From positions 1 through 10,717 of the forward strand of contig JASJHH010000178.1 in assembly GCA_033791145.1 (NCBI GenBank): 10,717 bases of DNA, read 5' to 3'. The position numbers and the translations under genes are program-made. Below, in pieces: positions 1 through 4,693 of the stretch; the first letter of the stretch is position 1, and every line of letters begins with the position of its first letter. Under the pieces are notes generated by a model that searched no databases, was not told the origin of the DNA, and worked only from the letters and a program-made list of their open reading frames with translations. The DNA comes from JAALKW01 sp033791145 (GTDB lineage Bacteria > Pseudomonadota > Gammaproteobacteria > Legionellales > Legionellaceae).

Positions 1-1025
1 AAGCACTCGCACAAGCAAGTATCGGCCGTGCTTTTATATTGCAAGCAGGCGACTGCGCTGAATCGTTTCTTGACTGCCGCCCTGCCGTGATTCATGCACA
101 ACTCAATTTAATACAACAAATTATATCTAAAATCCAACCAGCACTGAATCAGCCTATTATTCCAATAGGACGCATCGCAGGCCAGTATGCAAAGCCACGT
201 TCTTTTGCCTATGAAACACAAGGCGAGCTCACACTCCCAAGTTATCGTGGTGATTTAATTAATACCTCAGCATTTAATAAAGCAGCACGTGAACCCAATC
301 CTGATTTATTACTCAAAGGCTACGCTTCAGCAAAACATGCGCTTGGTTTTATTCATAACGCAAAAAAAAACCAGGCTTTTTATGCTTCTCATGAGGCGCT
401 GCATTTGCCTTTTGAGTCGGCACTTACGCGTTATCATCATCAACACTGGTATAATTTATCAACGCATCTCGCTTGGGTGGGCGTTCGTACCTCAGCACCA
501 GATGGTGCACATATTGAATTTTTGCGTGGCATTCATAATCCGATTGGCATTAAGCTCGGACCCAATAGCACCCCAAATGCATTGCTTAAACTTATTCAAA
601 AATTAAATCCAAACCAAGAAAAAGGCCGCATTCTACTCATTACACGCCTCGGTGCTCAGCGCGTCACAAAAATACTACCGCCCCTGATTGATGCTATTCG
701 GCAGCATCAACACCCAGTCACTTGGTCATGTGACCCTATGCATGGCAACACAGAAATCACACCCGAGGGAGTTAAAACACGACATTTTGATAATATTTGG
801 CATGAATTAGAGCAAACTTTTATCACACATCAAGCGCATCAGAGCCACCTTGGTGGCCTTCACCTTGAAATCACACCGCATTTAGTGACTGAGTGCTTGG
901 GTGGCAGTAACAAACTCACGCAGCATGATTTAAACAAAAATTATAAAAGCTTGCTCGACCCTCGCCTTAACCCTTCTCAAGCACTTGAACTTGCGACAAA
1001 ATTTGGGGCGCTCATAACTCCTTGA
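1..1025 (+). CDS. 3-deoxy-7-phosphoheptulonate (DAHP) synthase, class II, 5'-truncated by the window
   Basis: Condenses phosphoenolpyruvate and erythrose 4-phosphate into DAHP, the first step of the shikimate pathway; cytosolic. The frame is open from base 3, so the true start lies upstream, and the first in-frame Leu/TTG at 39 is not a start. Class II signatures are all visible: QAGDCAESF (metal-binding Cys), GRIAGQYAKPRS, SYRGDLIN, YASHEAL, NPIGIKLGPNST, WSCDPMHGNT (metal His), GGLHLEITP (metal Glu) and DPRLN (metal Asp). The His-to-Glu (42) and Glu-to-Asp (30) spacings equal those I recall for the M. tuberculosis enzyme. About 50 residues are missing between the YRGD region and YASHEAL compared with the long form, so this is a short, IIbeta-like enzyme that may lack aromatic feedback control (inference). 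Its last 14 bases overlap the convergent higA gene. Confidence 0.95.
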   Translation, partial: ALAQASIGRAFILQAGDCAESFLDCRPAVIHAQLNLIQQIISKIQPALNQPIIPIGRIAGQYAKPRSFAYETQGELTLPSYRGDLINTSAFNKAAREPNPDLLLKGYASAKHALGFIHNAKKNQAFYASHEALHLPFESALTRYHHQHWYNLSTHLAWVGVRTSAPDGAHIEFLRGIHNPIGIKLGPNSTPNALLKLIQKLNPNQEKGRILLITRLGAQRVTKILPPLIDAIRQHQHPVTWSCDPMHGNTEITPEGVKTRHFDNIWHELEQTFITHQAHQSHLGGLHLEITPHLVTECLGGSNKLTQHDLNKNYKSLLDPRLNPSQALELATKFGALITP

Positions 1026-1317
1026 TGTTTAAATGCACTTCGTTTGATTGAAATTTTGCCACAATATCTAGCTGACCACCTAATGCCTCAATATAACGCT
1101 TTAATGTAGATAGCTTAATATCTTTTCTTCTCTCCGTACGTGAAACATTCGCTTGTTTCGTACACAGTTTAGCTGCTATTTCTTCTTGCGTGATGTTTAA
1201 ATCCTCTCGCATTTCAGACAAAAGCAATTCTTTTAATAAATGATTTGTTTTTTTCTCTAGCTCATTTTGCGCTGACACGCTCATTTTTTGTTTTAGCACA
1301 CTGAAAGACTTAGACAT
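1012..1317 (-). CDS. higA: HigA-type antitoxin, XRE-family helix-turn-helix protein
   Basis: 101-residue predicted DNA-binding antitoxin. In this family it neutralises the cognate RelE-like toxin by binding it and represses the shared promoter. The helix-turn-helix is at about residues 42-63 (ITQEEIAAKL, then TKQANVSRTERR), followed by the family-typical stretch KLSTLKRYIEALGGQLDIVAKF. Residues 1-40 form a charged helical leader. The start ATG overlaps the last 8 bases of the upstream toxin gene (ATGTCTAA), so translation is probably coupled. The 3' end runs 14 bases into the convergent DAHP synthase gene with no terminator between them. Family assignment is strong. The name higA, rather than a generic XRE antitoxin, rests on gene order and on similarity to Gp49-like HigB partners. 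Confidence 0.88.
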   Translation of the reverse strand: MSKSFSVLKQKMSVSAQNELEKKTNHLLKELLLSEMREDLNITQEEIAAKLCTKQANVSRTERRKDIKLSTLKRYIEALGGQLDIVAKFQSNEVHLNIKEL

Positions 1318-1672
1318 TAATTTCCTCCTCTTCCTCTAATATAAAAATATGCGTTTGATATAACTTTTCAGCCATCGGAACATTTGTTTCATACCATCTA
1401 TTGTTGCCTTTTTTATTCCCGCCTAATAATAAAATTGCGGTACGTCTAGGATCAAATGCATACAAAACACGATATGGCATACCTCTGTATTGAATACGCA
1501 ATTCACGCAACCTGCGACAGGTCGTTCCTTCAATGCTTGATGAAAAAGGGAATTGAAGCTTAGGTCCCAGTCGCTCTAATAAATTTACAACAGCTGCAAT
1601 CTCAACCTGCTCACTTTCTGTTAATTTATTCCACCAAAAACAAAATTCATCCGTGTATTCAACTTCCCACAT
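1310..1672 (-). CDS. higB: HigB-type toxin, RelE/ParE superfamily (phage Gp49-like)
   Basis: 120-residue predicted ribosome-dependent mRNA interferase. It starts MWEVEYTDEF, the usual beginning of this family, and contains the core LRELRIQYRGMPYRVLYAFD followed by PRRTAILLLGG and NRWYE, rich in the Arg/Lys residues that RelE-fold toxins use on RNA. The frame is open further upstream to an ATG at 1720. That ATG lies inside the operator and upstream of the predicted transcription start, so I chose the ATG at 1672; an AGGG lies about 10 nt before it. The C-terminus ends in an acidic run (five Glu) not expected from the family core. Toxin-first order and an 8-nt overlap with the antitoxin fit HigBA modules. 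Activity is inferred, not shown. Confidence 0.87.
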   Translation of the reverse strand: MWEVEYTDEFCFWWNKLTESEQVEIAAVVNLLERLGPKLQFPFSSSIEGTTCRRLRELRIQYRGMPYRVLYAFDPRRTAILLLGGNKKGNNRWYETNVPMAEKLYQTHIFILEEEEEINV

Positions 1673-1693
1673 TAAGGCAAAACCCTGCATTCC

Positions 1694-1725
1694 ATTACAT
1701 ACATGTAATATTACATGCATGTAAT
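1694..1725. promoter_or_regulatory. Tandem palindromic operator of the higBA module
   Basis: Two abutting 16-bp sites, ATTACATACATGTAAT (1694-1709) and ATTACATGCATGTAAT (1710-1725), differ at one base. The second is a perfect palindrome; the first has one mismatched pair. They lie 22-53 bases upstream of the toxin start and overlap the predicted -10 box and spacer. This is the position expected for autorepression by the XRE antitoxin, alone or with toxin. The binding protein is inferred from context. Confidence 0.75.
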
Positions 1726-1736
1726 AAAAAAGGCAA
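1708..1736 (-). promoter_or_regulatory. Predicted sigma-70 promoter of higBA
   Basis: On the minus strand a -35 box TTGCCT (1731-1736) and a -10 box TAATAT (1708-1713) are separated by 17 bp; each matches consensus at 4 of 6 positions. The -35 box begins one base after the hemE stop codon, so the module has its own promoter but may also receive read-through from hemE. Predicted transcription starts near 1701, leaving a leader of about 30 nt to the toxin ATG at 1672. Confidence 0.55.
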
Positions 1737-1737
1737 A

Positions 1738-2784
1738 TTAATGACTCAACTCACGCACAGCCTTAATCATCACCGCCAAATGCTCGGGCGGCACATCAGG
1801 TGTAATACCATGCCCTAAATTAAAAATATGCCCCGATCCGCCTCCAAAGCTCGCTAACACACGCGCCACTTCACGACGAATACAATCCGGTGTTGTTAAG
1901 AGCACCGCGGGATCTAAATTACCTTGCAGGGCAACTCGTGCGCCGACCTCACGTTTTGCACGCGTTAAATCACAGGTCCAATCAACGCCTAAGCCATCAC
2001 ATCCTGTATCCGCAAGTGTGCTCAACCACTGCCCACCCCCTTTGGTAAATAATATAATAGGCATATCAGGATAAAGCGCTTTAAGCTTTGTCGTAATTTG
2101 CGCTAAATAATCACAAGAAAAAGCTTTAAAATTAGGCGTCGTTAAAATACCACCCCAGGTATCAAACACCATTAAAGTATTTACACCAGCTTTAACCTGC
2201 TGACTTAAATAATCAACAATTGAATCTGTGAGCTTTTGAAGCAAAACATGCATAGCTTCAGGATGCTCATATAAAAATTTTAAAATATGCTTAAAATCTC
2301 GACTGCCGCGGCCTTCTATCATATAACAAGCGAGCGTCCACGGGCTGCCAGAAAATCCTATCAGCGGCAAATCAGCTGGCATTTCGGCACGAATTAAAGC
2401 TGCTGCTTCCATCACATAGGCTAAATCATTTGATGCACTCGGCACGCGTAAGGCATCCACTGCAGCAGTATCCCGAATCGGTCTTGCAAACTGTGGGCCT
2501 TCGCCCTCTTTAAACGATAACCCAAGCCCCATCGCATCTGGAATCGTCAAAATATCAGAAAATAAAATCGCGGCATCTAAATCAAAACGCCTTAAAGGCT
2601 GTAACGTGACTTCACAGGCAAGCTTTGGCGTTCTGCAAAGCGTCATGAAATCACCTGCTGTTTTACGAACCGCAAGATACTCAGGCAAATAACGCCCGGC
2701 TTGTCGCATGACCCACACAGGGGTTCGTTCAACCGGCTCACGTTTTAACGCACGCAAAAATAAGGATTCCGATAAATCATGCAT
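1738..2784 (-). CDS. hemE: Uroporphyrinogen decarboxylase
   Basis: Removes the four acetate carboxyl groups of uroporphyrinogen III to give coproporphyrinogen III in haem synthesis; cytosolic, cofactor-free. The 348-residue protein is close to the usual 350-355. Signature 1, TPVWVMRQAGRYLPEY, holds Arg27 and Arg31. Asp77 lies in LFSDILTIPDAMG, the key catalytic Asp of the family. GFSGSPWTLACYMIEG is signature 2 with Tyr154, and His325 lies in NLGHGITPD. A strong GAGGTG ribosome binding site (2793-2798) lies 8 nt before the ATG. The gene is divergent from folB, and higBA lies immediately downstream on the same strand with no terminator. Nothing is missing, so the enzyme should be functional. 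Confidence 0.98.
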   Translation of the reverse strand: MHDLSESLFLRALKREPVERTPVWVMRQAGRYLPEYLAVRKTAGDFMTLCRTPKLACEVTLQPLRRFDLDAAILFSDILTIPDAMGLGLSFKEGEGPQFARPIRDTAAVDALRVPSASNDLAYVMEAAALIRAEMPADLPLIGFSGSPWTLACYMIEGRGSRDFKHILKFLYEHPEAMHVLLQKLTDSIVDYLSQQVKAGVNTLMVFDTWGGILTTPNFKAFSCDYLAQITTKLKALYPDMPIILFTKGGGQWLSTLADTGCDGLGVDWTCDLTRAKREVGARVALQGNLDPAVLLTTPDCIRREVARVLASFGGGSGHIFNLGHGITPDVPPEHLAVMIKAVRELSH

Positions 2785-2804
2785 CTTAAAAACACCTCAA
2801 ACAA

Positions 2805-2833
2805 TTTACTTATACTTAAAGAATCGCTATGTT
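2805..2833 (+). promoter_or_regulatory. Candidate folB promoter
   Basis: TTTACT (2805-2810) and TATGTT (2828-2833) are separated by 17 bp; each matches sigma-70 consensus at 4 of 6. They lie in the 88-bp divergent hemE-folB gap. No equally good pair was found for hemE on the minus strand; a lone TATAAG at 2809-2814 is the best -10-like element there. Confidence 0.35.
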
Positions 2834-2872
2834 ACAGCAATTCAAATCAGAGACAAAAAATATGGGTGATTG

Positions 2873-3214
2873 ATGGATTATTTATATATTGAAGGCCTGC
2901 GTGTTGAAACGCGTATTGGTGTGCATGACTGGGAAAAAAAAATCAATCAAGTCTTACTGATTGATATAAAAATCCCACGAGATTTTAGTAAGCTGGATGA
3001 CGCACTTGAAAACACAGTAGATTACGACGCACTCTGCCAACATGTAACAAAGCTCGTTGAATCAAACCCGTTTAATTTAATAGAAACCGTGGCACATCAA
3101 ATCATTGCTTCGATTCAAAGCACTTTTAAGCTTCAAGCATTGACCATTCGTGTGAGTAAACCCCATGCAATTAACAACGCTAAAAATATTTATATAGAAA
3201 TAAATAACTCATAA
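2873..3214 (+). CDS. folB: Dihydroneopterin aldolase
   Basis: Converts 7,8-dihydroneopterin into 6-hydroxymethyl-7,8-dihydropterin and glycolaldehyde in folate synthesis; cytosolic, normally octameric. The 113-residue protein has the family landmarks: MDYLYIEGLRVETRIGVHDWE at the N-terminus with Glu21, Tyr51 in VDYDAL, Glu71 in LIETVAHQI (pterin-binding) and Lys96 in RVSKPHAI (catalytic). A TTG codon directly before the ATG could also start the protein. I chose the ATG at 2873 because family members begin MD-x-(L/V)-x-IEGL; GGGTG lies 4 nt upstream. An A9 run (2934-2942) spans the codons around Glu21, but the frame is intact. Confidence 0.95.
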   Translation: MDYLYIEGLRVETRIGVHDWEKKINQVLLIDIKIPRDFSKLDDALENTVDYDALCQHVTKLVESNPFNLIETVAHQIIASIQSTFKLQALTIRVSKPHAINNAKNIYIEINNS

Positions 3215-3236
3215 TGCTTTTATTTTGTCCAAATAC

Positions 3237-3251
3237 ATGATAAGATATCAT
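3237..3251 (+). promoter_or_regulatory. Candidate extended -10 promoter with a small palindrome, upstream of the hairpin-protein pair
   Basis: TG-A-TAAGAT (3238-3246) is an extended -10 element about 37 bases before the ATG at 3283; no good -35 box accompanies it. The same bases form a 15-bp dyad, ATGATA-AGA-TATCAT. This AT-rich dyad has only 6-bp arms and could be chance. Confidence 0.3.
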
Positions 3252-3268
3252 TCTTTAATAAAGTTAAC

Positions 3269-3276
3269 AGGTGGGG
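3269..3276 (+). promoter_or_regulatory. Ribosome binding site that sets the start of the first hairpin-protein gene
   Basis: AGGTGGGG lies 6 nt before the ATG at 3283. The in-frame GTG at 3271 falls inside this Shine-Dalgarno sequence, so it is unlikely to be the start. Confidence 0.6.
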
Positions 3277-3282
3277 TTTTTT

Positions 3283-4044
3283 ATGGGGTTTACAGCGAAA
3301 ATGGCACGAGAAGTACGTAAAAAGTACACCTTCAAAGAATCAGTCTTCAACCCAGGCAATGAAGGCGCTTTGCTAAGCCTCAAGAAGAGATTAAAAATTT
3401 TAGATGATACAATAAATACTGGAGAAACAAAAAATCAAGAGATTAAAACAGGTCTCGCTTTTGTATCCCTTCAGATTGAGTTGTTAGAAAGAATTTCCTC
3501 GCAGAACACAGAGTGTGTTCCGTTTTATAGATCCATACCCATTGATGTGTCTTTAAAATTAAGGGCATGTAAAACCCCTGAAATGCAGCTCAGAAAGCTT
3601 ATCACCGATCCTGATTCATCTCAGCGTTTTACTAAAATAGTAACCAGATACATGGGAGAGCATTATCATGCGTGTCTTTTAAAATACTACTCTGATTTAC
3701 AAGAACAGTTAAAAGAGCCAAACGCCGATGAGACGAAAACAGACGCAGATTCGTTAGAACCAGGCTTAGAATCAGGCTTAGAATCAGGCTTAGAATTAGG
3801 CTCAGAATCAGGCTCAAAATCAGGCTCTGCTAATTTCACACTACAATGCCTCTCAGCGATCATGGCTGCAGGTGGTGCCGTATTATGTGCTATTGCGGCA
3901 GTTTATATGAGTCCTGTGCTCGCCGCAGTAGGAGGCGTCATGCTTGTAGGTGGTCTGGTTGGTTTAGGTTATAGCTTTTTTTCAGGCGGCAGCTCACCTG
4001 ATACAGAAACCAAACAAACTAAATATTCTGATAACATTACATAG
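3283..4044 (+). CDS. Unrecognised protein with helical N-terminal domain, tetrapeptide-repeat linker and C-terminal membrane hairpin (paralog 1)
   Basis: I do not recognise this 253-residue protein. Residues 1-147 are polar, charged and probably helical (many Leu, Lys and Glu), with no signal peptide. Residues 158-181 are six tetrapeptide repeats, (L/S)(E/K)xG, coded by a 12-bp tandem repeat and probably a flexible linker. Residues 189-209 and 212-233 are two Gly/Ala-rich hydrophobic segments joined by a short MSP turn, a likely membrane hairpin. A short acidic/polar tail follows (234-253). It is a tandem paralog of the next gene: the N-terminal halves align along their length but weakly (for example CKTPEMQLRKL against LKTPQEQLKVL), while the hairpins are nearly identical. 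The GTG at 3271 is part of the ribosome binding site. A host-directed or secreted membrane protein is possible, but nothing here proves it. Confidence 0.8.
   Translation: MGFTAKMAREVRKKYTFKESVFNPGNEGALLSLKKRLKILDDTINTGETKNQEIKTGLAFVSLQIELLERISSQNTECVPFYRSIPIDVSLKLRACKTPEMQLRKLITDPDSSQRFTKIVTRYMGEHYHACLLKYYSDLQEQLKEPNADETKTDADSLEPGLESGLESGLELGSESGSKSGSANFTLQCLSAIMAAGGAVLCAIAAVYMSPVLAAVGGVMLVGGLVGLGYSFFSGGSSPDTETKQTKYSDNIT
3754..3825 (+). repeat. 6 x 12-bp in-frame tandem repeat
   Basis: Six units of 12 bp based on TTAGAATCAGGC: 3754-3765, 3766-3777, 3778-3789, 3790-3801, 3802-3813 and 3814-3825. Units 2 and 3 are identical; the others differ from them by 1-2 bases. They encode LEPG, LESG, LESG, LELG, SESG and SKSG. 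The array lies exactly between the soluble domain and the membrane hairpin and is absent from the second paralog. Copy-number change would alter linker length in 4-residue steps without breaking the frame. Confidence 0.92.
3829..3996 (+). repeat. Direct repeat, copy 1 (hairpin-coding segment)
   Basis: 168 bp that match 4470-4637 at 161 positions with no gap, by hand comparison; the last 151 bp have only 4 mismatches. It encodes residues 183-238 of paralog 1. Of the 7 differences, 4 are synonymous and 3 change an amino acid. Confidence 0.92.
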
Positions 4045-4045
4045 T

Positions 4046-4049
4046 GAGG
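4046..4049 (+). promoter_or_regulatory. Ribosome binding site that sets the start of the second hairpin-protein gene
   Basis: GAGG lies 6 nt before the ATG at 4056. As in the first paralog, an in-frame GTG (4044-4046) overlaps this leader and is not the likely start. The leader GTGAGGTTTTATATG resembles that of paralog 1, so the duplication probably included it. The preceding stop codon TAG (4042-4044) is 11 nt upstream of the ATG, favouring translational coupling. Confidence 0.55.
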
Positions 4050-4055
4050 TTTTAT

Positions 4056-4691
4056 ATGCCACTCACACAAGAAAAAGCATGGGAACTACTTCAAACGTAT
4101 TCTATAAATTCAACGACCTTTGATTTTGGCGCTTTGCTTTGCTTATGCTTACGCTTAGCTGAAAACAACGAAGAAGAAAAAAACGCCTTTATTGAACTTC
4201 ACCTGCGTTTGTTGTCCTGTATCGCTCACAATGAGTCATTAGACCAAAATTCATCAGAACTCAAGTATTTTTCAGCCTTAAAAAACCTTAAAACACCTCA
4301 GGAACAACTCAAAGTACTTTGCGAAATAAAAAGCACAGACAATCCAGAGCAAACGTTTTTTGAAGAAATCGTAGCGAATAATGCCAGTGATGATCATAAA
4401 GAAACGCTTTTGAGGTATCAATCAGAGCTACACACCGCTTTAGGAATAAAAAAAACACCGACCATCGATGCTAATTTCAAACTTAAATGCCTCTCAGCGA
4501 TTATGGCTGCAGGTGGTGCCGTATTATGTGCTATTGCGGCAGTTTATATGAGTCCTGTGCTCGCAGCAGTAGGAGGCGTCATGCTTGTAGGTGGTCTGAT
4601 TGGTTTAGGGTATAGCTTTTTTTCAGGCGGCAGCTCATCCGATGCTGAAACCGAGCAAGCTGACCCTTCTAATGCAAATGACATTAAATAA
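4056..4691 (+). CDS. Unrecognised protein with helical N-terminal domain and C-terminal membrane hairpin (paralog 2)
   Basis: A 211-residue tandem paralog of the preceding gene, function unknown. Residues 1-130 are probably helical with Leu/Cys-rich stretches (FGALLCLCLRLAENN, FIELHLRLLSC) that align with FVSLQIELLER and neighbouring segments of paralog 1 at low identity. There is no signal peptide and no repeat linker; residues 131-138 lead straight into the hairpin. Residues 145-165 and 168-189 are the two hydrophobic segments, almost identical in protein and DNA to paralog 1. The tail (190-211) is acidic and polar. The gene starts 11 nt after its neighbour's stop and is probably co-transcribed with it. 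It ends 2 bp from the convergent ATPase gene. Confidence 0.8.
   Translation: MPLTQEKAWELLQTYSINSTTFDFGALLCLCLRLAENNEEEKNAFIELHLRLLSCIAHNESLDQNSSELKYFSALKNLKTPQEQLKVLCEIKSTDNPEQTFFEEIVANNASDDHKETLLRYQSELHTALGIKKTPTIDANFKLKCLSAIMAAGGAVLCAIAAVYMSPVLAAVGGVMLVGGLIGLGYSFFSGGSSSDAETEQADPSNANDIK
4470..4637 (+). repeat. Direct repeat, copy 2 (hairpin-coding segment)
   Basis: Second copy of the 168-bp segment at 3829-3996, offset by 641 bp. It encodes residues 139-194 of paralog 2. The similarity begins sharply at the Ala-Asn-Phe codons and fades after the Gly-Gly-Ser-Ser codons. Confidence 0.92.
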
Positions 4692-4693
4692 GA

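Noticed and set aside
39..41. TTG at 39 as the start of the DAHP synthase
   Set aside because: The reading frame continues to the window edge with family-like residues (GRAFIL before QAGDC), so the gene is simply cut by the window.
362..370. A9 run in the DAHP synthase gene, and a similar A9 at 2934-2942 in folB, as possible slippage or phase-variation sites
   Set aside because: Both frames are intact, conserved residues lie on either side, and the encoded Lys codons fit the families. Such runs are common in AT-rich genomes.
1694..1725. The tandem palindromes as a hemE terminator or a CRISPR-like repeat
   Set aside because: They are AT-rich with no T-run after them in the hemE direction. 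Two abutting copies with no spacer do not form a CRISPR array.
3632..3817. Minus-strand open frame with repeated Leu-Ile-Leu-Ser residues
   Set aside because: It is the antisense reading of the 12-bp tandem repeat in the first hairpin-protein gene. It has no ribosome binding site or context, and the hydrophobic pattern follows from the repeat.
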